Source: an uncultured Prevotella sp. (GTDB lineage Bacteria; Bacteroidota; Bacteroidia; Bacteroidales; Bacteroidaceae). From it: 21,690 bases of DNA. Shown here one piece after another: positions 7,091 through 15,606 of the stretch (its first letter is position 1; each line of letters starts with the position of its first letter). Below the pieces are notes generated by a model that did no database searches, was not told where the DNA came from, and was given only the letters and a program-made list of their open reading frames with translations. The position numbers were made by a program, and so were the translations under genes. Location of the stretch: NCBI GenBank assembly GCA_946623195.1, contig CAMOQW010000022.1, forward strand, positions 1 to 21,690, written 5' to 3'.

Positions 7091-7094
7091 AACC

Positions 7095-7982
7095 ATGAAG
7101 CCGATTTATTCACTCTTTTTATCATTCCTGATGGTTGGCTGTTCTACCCTGCACAGCGGCTACATCGCCGTACAGGGCGGCGGCACGATATATTACGAGC
7201 AGCGCGGCCCGCAGGATGCCGAGGCCATTCTGCTGCTGCACGGCCACTCCCTCGACCGCCGCATGTGGGACTCGCAATTTCGGACGTTTGCCCACGACTA
7301 CCGCGTCGTCCGGCTCGACTTCCGAGGCTACGGGCTGTCCAGTGCGCAGCGCGAAGACCTGCCGATGACCCATGCCGACGACGTGCTGACGGTGATGGAC
7401 TCGCTGCACATTAAGCAAGTTCATGTCGTCGGACTGTCGATGGGTGCCTTCGTTGCCGGCGACCTACTGGCCATGCATCCCGAGCGGCTCATCAGTTGCA
7501 CTCTGGCCAGTGGTGGCATCCGCTCGTCAAAGGGTCCGTCGGAGCCGATGGATTCGGCAGAATCGGCCCGTCGAGACCAGGAGATTGCTGCCCTGCAGGA
7601 AAAAGGCGTCGAACAGATGAAGCGGGAGTGGACTCAGCAACTGATGGCCAGCGGAGGCAGTCAGCGAGAACACATGCGCCGCCCGCTGGAGCGGATGATT
7701 GGCGACTGGTCAGCCTGGCAACCCCTGCACAAGGAGGTACGGCTATTCTATGGCCGCGAAGCATGGGCCCGACTGCGAGCGCGCGGCCATGTAGATGTTC
7801 CCCTGCTCATGATTCGCGGAGCCAACGACGTGAAAGACCGAACCCGCCAACCAGCCGAACTACAGTACGCCCCCAACTCAAGCTACGTCATCGTCGATGA
7901 CTGCGGCCACATGCTCAACATGGAACGCCCCAGGGATTTCAACCGCTGCATCCTGACATTCATCCGTCAGCATCCGCGATAG
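7095..7982 (+). CDS. Alpha/beta-hydrolase lipoprotein
   Basis: This is a 295-residue alpha/beta-hydrolase anchored as a lipoprotein. The signal ends in LMVGC, with Cys16 as the lipidated residue. The oxyanion-hole segment is LLLHGHSLDRRMW (His49-Gly50-His51). The catalytic triad is predicted as Ser115 in GLSMG, Asp245 in RGANDVKDR and His272 in CGHMLNMERP. The start at 7095 is chosen because the signal peptide begins there. The upstream in-frame extension would cover the promoter. The -7 element ends 5 nt before the ATG, so the mRNA may be nearly leaderless. It lies 53 nt before the glycoside hydrolase operon and could be co-transcribed. A role as a carbohydrate esterase is possible but unproven, since the family covers many reactions. 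Confidence 0.87.
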   Translation: MKPIYSLFLSFLMVGCSTLHSGYIAVQGGGTIYYEQRGPQDAEAILLLHGHSLDRRMWDSQFRTFAHDYRVVRLDFRGYGLSSAQREDLPMTHADDVLTVMDSLHIKQVHVVGLSMGAFVAGDLLAMHPERLISCTLASGGIRSSKGPSEPMDSAESARRDQEIAALQEKGVEQMKREWTQQLMASGGSQREHMRRPLERMIGDWSAWQPLHKEVRLFYGREAWARLRARGHVDVPLLMIRGANDVKDRTRQPAELQYAPNSSYVIVDDCGHMLNMERPRDFNRCILTFIRQHPR

Positions 7983-8014
7983 TTACAAACCCGAGGATTC
8001 TTCGTCTATATATT

Positions 8015-8028
8015 AATAATAAGGTATA
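8015..8028 (+). promoter_or_regulatory. Second copy of AATAATAAGGTATA before a start codon
   Basis: These 14 bases are identical to those before purL and end 7 nt before the ATG at 8036. The 7983-8035 gap contains no TAnnTTTG element. Transcription of the operon may therefore come from the hydrolase promoter or from an unrecognised one. Confidence 0.4.
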
Positions 8029-8035
8029 TATCGTC

Positions 8036-11000
8036 ATGATTAAGAAAACTGTCGCTTTCCTAGTTCTGCTCATTGCCACCGTCGCCGCCTGGGGACAGCA
8101 GGATATCTACGTGTCAACCTCGTTCCACGAACCCGCCACCGACGGTCTCCGCTTCATCTACAGCCGCGACGGCTACCATTGGGACTCCATTCCCGGCATC
8201 TGGCTGCAACCCGAAGTGGGCCGACAGCGCGTGATGCGCGACCCCTCCATCATCCGTACCCCCGACGGCACGTTCCATCTGGTATGGACCAGCTCATGGC
8301 GCGGCGACCGAGGTTTCGGCTATGCCTGTTCGAAGGACCTGAAGCACTGGTCGGAACAGCGGTTCATAGAAGTGATGACCGACACCAGCACCGTCAACGT
8401 GTGGGCACCGGAACTCTTCTGGGACGACGAGCGCCAGCAGGCCGTCATCATCTGGGCCTCCTGCATACCCGGCAAGTTCCCCGACGGCCAGGAGGATCAC
8501 AAGAACAACCACCGCCTGTACTATACCACCACCAAGGACTTCAATCGGTTTGCTCCCACAAAACTCATGATAGACCCGGGCTTCTCGTGCATCGATGCCA
8601 CTTTGGTGAAGCGCGGACGCAAGGATTACGTGATAGTGCTGAAGGACAACACCCGCCCCGAGCGCGACATCAAGGTGGCATACAGCAAGTCACCCTACGG
8701 CCCCTGGTCGGCAACCTCCGAGCCCTTCACCGGCAAGATGATGGAAGGTCCAACTGTACTTAAACTCGATTCTCGACTCTCAACTTCCAGTAGCGGCTGG
8801 CTTATCTATTACGACCGCTATCAGCTGAAGGACTTCGGTGCCCACTTCACCCGCGATTTCAAGACCTTCGAGGATGTGTCGAAGCAGGTCAGCGTGCCCG
8901 TGCTGCACAAGCACGGCACCATATTCAGAGCCCCAGAACAGCTGGTCTATAACCTGTTGCACGATAATGATCGTATTCATTATACAGGCAAGACGCTGAG
9001 CAATCCAGAACGACATGATGGAGGCCTGTCGCCTGTGGTGGGTGTTCACAACATCCAGATTATGCAGGCTAACCGCGAACACCCCACCAAGGCTGGCAAC
9101 GACGGTTGGACCTATAACCATCAGCCAATGATGGCTTACTGGAACCAGCAGTTCTATCTGCACTTCCTCTGTGACCCTTCTGACGAGCATGTGCCCCCTT
9201 CACGCACCATGCTCCAGACCTCGAAGGACGGCTACACATGGACGGACCCCGTTATTCTGTTTCCTGAGTTGCAGGTGCCTGAGGGCTTCCAGAAACCCGG
9301 CCGCCCGGAGAAGGCTCACAATCTCATTGCCATCATGCACCAGCGTGTGGGCTGGTATGTTTCGAAAAGCGGACAGCTCTATGCCATCGGCAACTACGGT
9401 GTAGCCTTCGACAAGAAAGACGACCCCAACGATGGCAACGGCATCGGGCGTGTCGTCCGTGAAGTGAAGAAGGACGGTACCTTCGGCCCCATCTATTTCA
9501 TCTATTTCAACCATACCTACAAGCAGTATAAGCCTGCCTTCCCCTATTATACCAAGGCCGACAAGGCCACTCGACAGGCTTGCGAGGAAATTCTGGCCAA
9601 CCCGCGCTACCGCATGCAGTGGGTAGAGGAGGCAGACCGTAACGACCCGCTGATACCATTAAACAAGGAGTACAAGGCCTACTGCGACTACACGCTGCCC
9701 GACGGACGCATCGCCTCGCTGTGGAAACATGCCTTGACCAGCATCTCTGACGATGGCGGTCAGACGTGGGCACAGCCCGTCAATCGTGCACAGGGCTTTG
9801 TCAACAGCAATGCCAAGATATGGGGTCAGCGTCTGTCAGACGGCACTTACGCTACCATCTACAATCCTTCAGAGTATCGTTGGCCGTTGGGTATATCGCT
9901 CTCGAAGGACGGTCTGGAGTACACTACGCTGAACCTTGTGCAGGGCGAAGTCCCCCCCATGCGCTATGGAGGCAACTACAAGAGCTATGGTCCGCAGTAT
10001 GTGCGCGGTATTCAGGAGGGCAATGGTGAACCAAAGGACAGTGACCTCTGGGTGGCCTATTCTATGAATAAGGAGGACATGTGGGTGGCCCACATCCCTG
10101 TGCCGGTTCAGACTCAGGCCCACAGTCATGCCGACGGCAAAGAGTTCACTATGGTTGATGGCTCATCCGTCAACGCCCTCTCGCAGCTCACCACATGGAA
10201 CATCTATTCACCCAAACGCGCCACAGCGACCCTACACGACGGCTGGCTGACGCTCTCAGACAGTAATCCCTTCGACTATGCCCGTGTGGAACGTAAGATT
10301 CCAGCCACCAAGGAGCTGGAGGTCGAATTTGACTTGTGTGCCCAGCAGAACGACAGGGGACTGTTGCAGATAGAGTTTCTCGACGAGCATGGCACAGCCT
10401 GTTCGCGCATTGAACTGACCGACAAAGGCGAGATTCGATGCAAGGGCGGTGCCCGCTATGCTGGTTTGGGCAAGTATGAAGCCAACAAGACCTACCATGT
10501 CAAAGCCGTGCTCAGCGTAAGCCGTCGACTGATAGAAGTGTACGTTGATGGCAGGAAGGCAGGACAGCGCATGTTCTTTGCCCCAGTGGAGAGCATTGAG
10601 CGTGTTATGTTCCGAACGGGTGCACGCCGTACTTTCCCCGATATCGACACCCCTGCCGACTGGGACGGCGTGCTGGACCATGCTGGCGAGAGCGATCCAG
10701 AGGCAACCTTTTCCATTAGCAGTTTCCGCACCAGTCCTGTCGGTGGCGATGTCGCCAGCGCAGGCCCTGCTATTCTCCGTTATGACGACTACCAGCACTA
10801 CGTCGACTACTTCAATACGATGGAGCCCGAGGGCATCCAGCAGGCCATTCCTAACAAAGACAGCTGGCAATGGATGACGGAGAATGTGCCCCTTTTTGAG
10901 TGCTCCAACAAGGACTTTGAGGAACTCTGGTACTTCCGCTGGTGGACGTTACGCAAGCACATCAAGCAGACCCCCGTCGGCTATGCCATGACGGAGTTTC

Positions 11001-12265
11001 TAGTGCCACGCTCGTATGCCGACCAGTATAACCTCATCTCCTCGGGCGTCGGCCATCATATCCATGAGTCGCGCTGGCTTCGCAACCCTGTTTATTTGGA
11101 CCAGGCTATGAACACATGGTACAAGGGTAACAACGGTGAACCGATGAAGAAACTCTGCAACTATTCGTCGTGGATAGCCCACTCTTTGTGGCAGCGCTAT
11201 CTGGTAGACGGGCGCAAGGACTGGATTGTCTCCATGCTGCCTTCGCTGGAATGGGAATACAACCACTGGGAGACCACCCACACCCGTGAAGGAGGCCTCT
11301 ATTGGCAGGCTGACGTGCAGGATGCGATGGAGGAAACCATCTCTGGCGGACGTAAGAAGAAATACCTACGCCCCAGCATCAACAGCTATATGTATGGTAA
11401 TGCTCAGGCTATCGGAAATATTGCCCAGCTGGCAGGCGACGCTGCCAAGGCAAAGACCTACTTTGACAAGGCTGCCGATTTGCAGGAGAAGGCACATGCC
11501 AAGTTGTGGAACGTTCAGCATACCTTCTTCGAGACCCATCGTGTCGACTCCAGCGCCAATGTCCGTGAGGCCATTGGTTTCATGCCATGGTACACCCACA
11601 TGGCCAAGGACGATCCGAGATATGGTGTCGCATGGCTACAGGCTGCCGACCCTCAGGGCTTCTCAGCTCCCTATGGGCAAACCACTGCCGAGCGTCGCCA
11701 CCCACAATTCCGTACCCACGGCGTGGGCAAGTGTGAGTGGGATGGTGCCGTGTGGCCCTTTGCCACCTCGCAGACTCTGACAGCCCTGGCTAACTATGCC
11801 AACGACTATCCGCGCTGTAGCAATCTCCTACAAACCAAGTCTACGCTCAAGCCAGACTCTCTCTTCTATGCCGAGATGGAGAAATACATGCAGAGCCAGC
11901 ACATGCGCGGAAAACCCTATATTGGGGAGTATTTGGACGAGACTACAGGCTATTGGCTGAAGGGTGATCAGGAGCGTTCGCGTTACTACAACCACTCGAC
12001 TTTCAATGACCTCATCATTACAGGCCTTTGTGGTTTGCGCCCTCATGCCAACCAGAGCATTGAGGTCAATCCGTTGTTGCCAGAGGGAAAATGGTCTTAC
12101 TTCTGCTTGGATAATGTACGCTATCATGGTCACACGCTGACTATCGTCTACGATTGTGACGGTTCGCGCTATCATGTCGGAAAGGGTCTCCGTATCTATG
12201 TAGACGGTCATCTGAAGGGTCAGCGCTCAGATATTGGAGGCCTCATAATTCCAGATGCACTATGA
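8036..12265 (+). CDS. Three-part secreted glycoside hydrolase: GH43 + sialidase-like propeller + alpha/alpha-barrel (GH143-GH142-like)
   Basis: This is a 1409-residue exported enzyme with a signal peptide (1-~20, AWG-QQ). Residues ~22-305 form a GH43 five-bladed propeller. The predicted base is Asp69 (MRDPS), the modulator Asp187 (CIDATL) and the acid Glu237 (MEGPTV), plus WAPEL at 123-127. Residues ~310-690 form a second propeller with Asp boxes SKDGYTW (~396) and SDDGGQTW (571-578), as in sialidase-fold enzymes. Residues ~700-900 look like a concanavalin-type jelly roll. Residues ~915-1409 look like an (alpha/alpha)6 barrel. From memory, parts 2-4 resemble the GH143-GH142 enzyme that removes Dha and L-Araf from RG-II side chain D. 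That link is an inference. It overlaps the next gene by ATGA. A 7-nt repeat lies within the GH43 part. Confidence 0.82.
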   Translation: MIKKTVAFLVLLIATVAAWGQQDIYVSTSFHEPATDGLRFIYSRDGYHWDSIPGIWLQPEVGRQRVMRDPSIIRTPDGTFHLVWTSSWRGDRGFGYACSKDLKHWSEQRFIEVMTDTSTVNVWAPELFWDDERQQAVIIWASCIPGKFPDGQEDHKNNHRLYYTTTKDFNRFAPTKLMIDPGFSCIDATLVKRGRKDYVIVLKDNTRPERDIKVAYSKSPYGPWSATSEPFTGKMMEGPTVLKLDSRLSTSSSGWLIYYDRYQLKDFGAHFTRDFKTFEDVSKQVSVPVLHKHGTIFRAPEQLVYNLLHDNDRIHYTGKTLSNPERHDGGLSPVVGVHNIQIMQANREHPTKAGNDGWTYNHQPMMAYWNQQFYLHFLCDPSDEHVPPSRTMLQTSKDGYTWTDPVILFPELQVPEGFQKPGRPEKAHNLIAIMHQRVGWYVSKSGQLYAIGNYGVAFDKKDDPNDGNGIGRVVREVKKDGTFGPIYFIYFNHTYKQYKPAFPYYTKADKATRQACEEILANPRYRMQWVEEADRNDPLIPLNKEYKAYCDYTLPDGRIASLWKHALTSISDDGGQTWAQPVNRAQGFVNSNAKIWGQRLSDGTYATIYNPSEYRWPLGISLSKDGLEYTTLNLVQGEVPPMRYGGNYKSYGPQYVRGIQEGNGEPKDSDLWVAYSMNKEDMWVAHIPVPVQTQAHSHADGKEFTMVDGSSVNALSQLTTWNIYSPKRATATLHDGWLTLSDSNPFDYARVERKIPATKELEVEFDLCAQQNDRGLLQIEFLDEHGTACSRIELTDKGEIRCKGGARYAGLGKYEANKTYHVKAVLSVSRRLIEVYVDGRKAGQRMFFAPVESIERVMFRTGARRTFPDIDTPADWDGVLDHAGESDPEATFSISSFRTSPVGGDVASAGPAILRYDDYQHYVDYFNTMEPEGIQQAIPNKDSWQWMTENVPLFECSNKDFEELWYFRWWTLRKHIKQTPVGYAMTEFLVPRSYADQYNLISSGVGHHIHESRWLRNPVYLDQAMNTWYKGNNGEPMKKLCNYSSWIAHSLWQRYLVDGRKDWIVSMLPSLEWEYNHWETTHTREGGLYWQADVQDAMEETISGGRKKKYLRPSINSYMYGNAQAIGNIAQLAGDAAKAKTYFDKAADLQEKAHAKLWNVQHTFFETHRVDSSANVREAIGFMPWYTHMAKDDPRYGVAWLQAADPQGFSAPYGQTTAERRHPQFRTHGVGKCEWDGAVWPFATSQTLTALANYANDYPRCSNLLQTKSTLKPDSLFYAEMEKYMQSQHMRGKPYIGEYLDETTGYWLKGDQERSRYYNHSTFNDLIITGLCGLRPHANQSIEVNPLLPEGKWSYFCLDNVRYHGHTLTIVYDCDGSRYHVGKGLRIYVDGHLKGQRSDIGGLIIPDAL
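8764..8791 (+). repeat. 7-nt tandem repeat inside the GH43 domain
   Basis: Four heptamers (ACTCGAT, TCTCGAC, TCTCAAC, TTCCAGT) run back to back and are read as D-S-R-L-S-T-S-S-S. They follow the catalytic MEGPTVLKL segment and precede GWLIYYDRY. GH43 proteins usually turn directly from one strand to the next there. The coding frame is kept. The third and fourth units are degenerate. Confidence 0.55.
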
Positions 12266-14664
12266 AACGACAACTGTTAGGCTTACTATTTGCCATCTGC
12301 CACGTATCATTAGGTGTTGCACAGGACTACTTCGGCGGTGCCCAGTGGATAGGTGCCATCACCAAGGCCGATTCCCATCTGCCTGAAGGTCGCACCTATA
12401 CCGGGTCCGTACTGAAAGAGACGCGCGACCTATGGGCCAAGGCCCATCCGCTGTCACGGCAAAGCATCATCCTGCGCCGTTCGTTCAAACCGCTGCGACC
12501 CATCCAACATGCCGAACTGCGCATCTGCGGTCTCGGATTCTACGAAGCCACCATCAACGGTCAGAAGGTGGGGGAAGCCGAGTTCGCCCCCCATTGGAGC
12601 GACTATGACAAGACCATATTCTTCAATGTCTACGACGTGACCCGACAGATGACAGCAGGCAACAACGAGTTGCGCGTCCTCCTCGGCAACGGCTTCTTCA
12701 ACGAGCAAGGAGGCCGCTATCATAAGTTGAGAGTGTCCTTCGGGCCACCCACCCTGCTGTATTTCCTCTACGTCACCTACACCGACGGTACCCGCGAGCG
12801 CCTGCTCAGCGATGAACGCTGGCAATGGACGGAGAGTCCGGTGACGTTCAACAGCATCTACGGTGGCGAAGACTATGACGCGAGGTTAGAGGTGAGTGGT
12901 GAAAGCCCCCAAAGTGTCTGGAAACCGGTGGTCATTCAGGACGGTCCCAAAGGCCGGCTGATGCCCCAGATAGCCCGTTCCGTACGCATCATGGAGCGCT
13001 ATCCCGTCCGACAGACACTCAAGCGACAGGGCGACACACTCCTTGTGCTCGACATGGGCCAGAACCTCAGCGGCTATCCCGAAATCACCGTCAGCGGACA
13101 GCGCGGCCAGCACCTGAAGCTGACACCGGGTGAGACACTCGCGGCCGACGGACTCGTCAACCAGAAGCAGACAGGGCGTCCACATTATTATACTTATACG
13201 CTCAGTGGCCATCCGAACGGCGAGACGTGGCATCCCCGCTTCTCTTACTACAGCTACCGCTACCTGCAGGTGGAGGGCGACATCGATGTGCTCAAGAAGG
13301 CGGAGTCATGCTTTGTCTATAACTCGGCAGAACGCACCGGCTCTTTCGAATGCAGCAATCCGCTTATCAACCAGACCCACCAGCTCATCGACCGCGCCAT
13401 CCGCAGCAACTGGCAGAGTGTATGGACCGACTGTCCGGCACGCGAAAAGCTCGGCTGGCTCGAACAAGACTGGCTCAACGGTGAAGCACTCGTCTACAAC
13501 TATGATGCCCGGAGCATGATAGAGCAAACGATGGTGCAGATTGCCGACACCCAACATGAGGACGGTTCCATGCCGGAAATAGCCCCAGAATACACCCAGT
13601 TCACGGGTTCGTGGGCACGCCCCTTCCAGGAGTCGCCCGAGTGGGGAGGCGCCATCATCGCCCTGCCCACGCTCTACTGGCTCCACTATGGCGACTTGTC
13701 GCTGGCCCGCCAGTACTATGAACCCATGAAGCGATACCTTAGCTATCTGGCCACACAGGACTCCTGCTTCATTCTACGCATGGGACTGGGCGATTGGTAC
13801 GACTACGGTCCCGGCCGAGCGGGCTTCTCACAGAACACCCCCATGCCGCTTGTGGCCACCGCCCACTACTATCAGTGGACCTGCTATCTCTATCTGATGG
13901 CCAAGCATCTGGGCTACCGCAACGATGCCGACCTGCTGAACGCCCGTGCCGACAGCATCCGCAAGGCCTTTAACCGCGAATTCTATGATGCCAAGGGCAA
14001 AACCTACGGTACAGGAAGCCAGTGCAGCCTGGCCCTGCCACTCTACCTGAAGCTGGTGCCCGAGCGCGACCATGCCGCAGTCTTGGCTAATCTCGTCAAG
14101 GACATCCATGCCCACGGCGACCGGCTGACCACCGGCGACGTAGGCAACCGCTACCTGTTCTATACCCTAGCCGAAAACGGACAACGCGAACTGCTCTACA
14201 AGATGCTCAACCACTACGACGTGCCCGGCTATGGCTATCAGATTAAGAAAGGAATGACGACGCTGACCGAGCAGTGGAATCCTGACCACGGCGCCTCCAT
14301 GAACCACTTCATGATGGCTCACATCGAGAACCTGCTGATTCCCGACCTCTTAGGCATCCGACGCAACGGCCAACTCATCGAGATTGCCCCCCACCCCGTG
14401 GGCGACATTTCGTGGTGCAAGGGGTCTGCGGAGACTGCCCACGGCATGGTGAAACTATCCTGGAAGATAGAAGGAGGGCGCTTCGCGATGGAAGTTGACA
14501 TCCCGCAGGGCGGCTTTGCCGATGTCTACATGCCCTACAGCCGGAATGCCGAGAGCGTTGGCGAGGGGCATCACCACTTTGAAGAAGCCGTGAAACAAGG
14601 AAAAGGAGCGCCGCGAAAGCAAACAAGAGCAGCAACTAACAAACAAGCTAAAAGAAAGAAATAG
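12262..14664 (+). CDS. Alpha-L-rhamnosidase, GH78
   Basis: This is an 800-residue exported enzyme that removes terminal alpha-L-rhamnose. The signal peptide ends near VAQ-D (residue 21). N-terminal beta domains carry the family's FYEATINGQKVG and GNGFFNEQGG segments. The (alpha/alpha)6 barrel contains DCPAREKLGWLEQD (390-403), which holds the acid region (Glu395 or Glu401). TLTEQWNPDHGASMNHFMM follows, with Glu670 as the likely base. The start overlaps the previous stop by 4 nt, implying translational coupling. In this context it should act on rhamnose of pectin, probably an RG-II side chain. The last ~22 residues are a Lys/Arg-rich tail (GKGAPRKQTRAATNKQAKRK) that I do not know from this family. 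Confidence 0.93.
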   Translation: MKRQLLGLLFAICHVSLGVAQDYFGGAQWIGAITKADSHLPEGRTYTGSVLKETRDLWAKAHPLSRQSIILRRSFKPLRPIQHAELRICGLGFYEATINGQKVGEAEFAPHWSDYDKTIFFNVYDVTRQMTAGNNELRVLLGNGFFNEQGGRYHKLRVSFGPPTLLYFLYVTYTDGTRERLLSDERWQWTESPVTFNSIYGGEDYDARLEVSGESPQSVWKPVVIQDGPKGRLMPQIARSVRIMERYPVRQTLKRQGDTLLVLDMGQNLSGYPEITVSGQRGQHLKLTPGETLAADGLVNQKQTGRPHYYTYTLSGHPNGETWHPRFSYYSYRYLQVEGDIDVLKKAESCFVYNSAERTGSFECSNPLINQTHQLIDRAIRSNWQSVWTDCPAREKLGWLEQDWLNGEALVYNYDARSMIEQTMVQIADTQHEDGSMPEIAPEYTQFTGSWARPFQESPEWGGAIIALPTLYWLHYGDLSLARQYYEPMKRYLSYLATQDSCFILRMGLGDWYDYGPGRAGFSQNTPMPLVATAHYYQWTCYLYLMAKHLGYRNDADLLNARADSIRKAFNREFYDAKGKTYGTGSQCSLALPLYLKLVPERDHAAVLANLVKDIHAHGDRLTTGDVGNRYLFYTLAENGQRELLYKMLNHYDVPGYGYQIKKGMTTLTEQWNPDHGASMNHFMMAHIENLLIPDLLGIRRNGQLIEIAPHPVGDISWCKGSAETAHGMVKLSWKIEGGRFAMEVDIPQGGFADVYMPYSRNAESVGEGHHHFEEAVKQGKGAPRKQTRAATNKQAKRKK

Positions 14665-14667
14665 ACT

Positions 14668-15606
14668 ATGGAAACAAACTTCAAGAAACCCTTGAGTGGC
14701 ATCATTCCCCCACTCGTGACACCCTTAGTAGACAACGAGACACTCGACGTAGAAAGCTTAGAGCGGCTGATAGAACACCTCATTGAGGGCGGTGTCCACG
14801 GCCTGTTCGTGCTGGGCACGACCGGCGAAGAGCAGAGCCTCAGCTACAACGTGCGCAAGCAAATGATCAAGGAGTCGTGCCGCATCAACAGAGGCCGTCT
14901 GCCCCTGCTAGCCTGCATTACCGACACCAGCATCGTGGAGAGCATCAAACTGGCCCAGGTTGCTGCCGACTGCGGTGCCGATGGCGTGGTGTCGGCTCCG
15001 CCCTACTATTTCGCCACCGGCCAGCCCGAACTGGCTCAGTTCTATGAGGAGCTGGTGCCCCAGTTGCCCCTACCCGTCTTCCTATATAACATGCCCAGCC
15101 ATGTCAAGGTGAGCTTTGCACCCGACACGGTGGCCCGTATTGCCCGGAACGAACAGGTAGTAGGCTTCAAGGACTCATCGGCCAATGCCGTCTACTTCCA
15201 GTCGGTCATGTACAAGATGCAGCACCGTCCCGACTTTGCCATGCTCGTAGGCCCTGAGGAGATTACGGGTGAGTGTGTGCTCTTAGGCGGCGACGGTGGC
15301 ATCAACGGCGGTGCCAACATGTTTCCGGAACTATATGTCGGCATGTACAATGCCGCCAAGAGCCACGACATCGAGCGCGTCCTGAAGCTGCAGCAGTTCA
15401 TTATGCAGATATCCACCACCATCTACACCGCCGGCAAGCATGGTTCCAGCTACCTGAAGGGTCTGAAGTGTGCCCTGTCGCTGCTTGGCATCATCAACGA
15501 CGACTTCGTGGCCTCACCGTTCTATAAGTTCGAGGCCCCCGAACGTGAAAAGATTCGCCAGGCCCTGTCAGCCCTGCCCATCAAAGACGGTAAGCTATGC
15601 ATCTGA
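14668..15606 (+). CDS. DapA/NanA-family class I aldolase (candidate Kdo/Dha lyase)
   Basis: This is a 312-residue cytoplasmic TIM-barrel aldolase. Signature features are GTTGEE (50-55), Tyr140 in YNMPSH and the Schiff-base Lys168 in GFKDSS. The family makes or breaks C-C bonds using pyruvate as one partner (dihydrodipicolinate synthase, N-acetylneuraminate lyase, 2-keto-3-deoxy sugar acid aldolases). It starts 3 nt after the GH78 stop and overlaps the symporter gene by 10 nt. It therefore belongs to a sugar-acid utilisation operon and is unlikely to be the housekeeping dapA. The neighbouring enzymes should release Kdo or Dha, both 2-keto-3-deoxy acids, so I infer cleavage of one of these to pyruvate plus a smaller sugar. 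N-acetylneuraminate lyase is the main alternative. Confidence 0.88.
   Translation: METNFKKPLSGIIPPLVTPLVDNETLDVESLERLIEHLIEGGVHGLFVLGTTGEEQSLSYNVRKQMIKESCRINRGRLPLLACITDTSIVESIKLAQVAADCGADGVVSAPPYYFATGQPELAQFYEELVPQLPLPVFLYNMPSHVKVSFAPDTVARIARNEQVVGFKDSSANAVYFQSVMYKMQHRPDFAMLVGPEEITGECVLLGGDGGINGGANMFPELYVGMYNAAKSHDIERVLKLQQFIMQISTTIYTAGKHGSSYLKGLKCALSLLGIINDDFVASPFYKFEAPEREKIRQALSALPIKDGKLCI

Noticed and set aside
6951..7094. N-terminal extension of the alpha/beta-hydrolase from an upstream start
   Set aside because: It would cross the promoter and bury a good lipoprotein signal peptide. The start at 7095 explains both.
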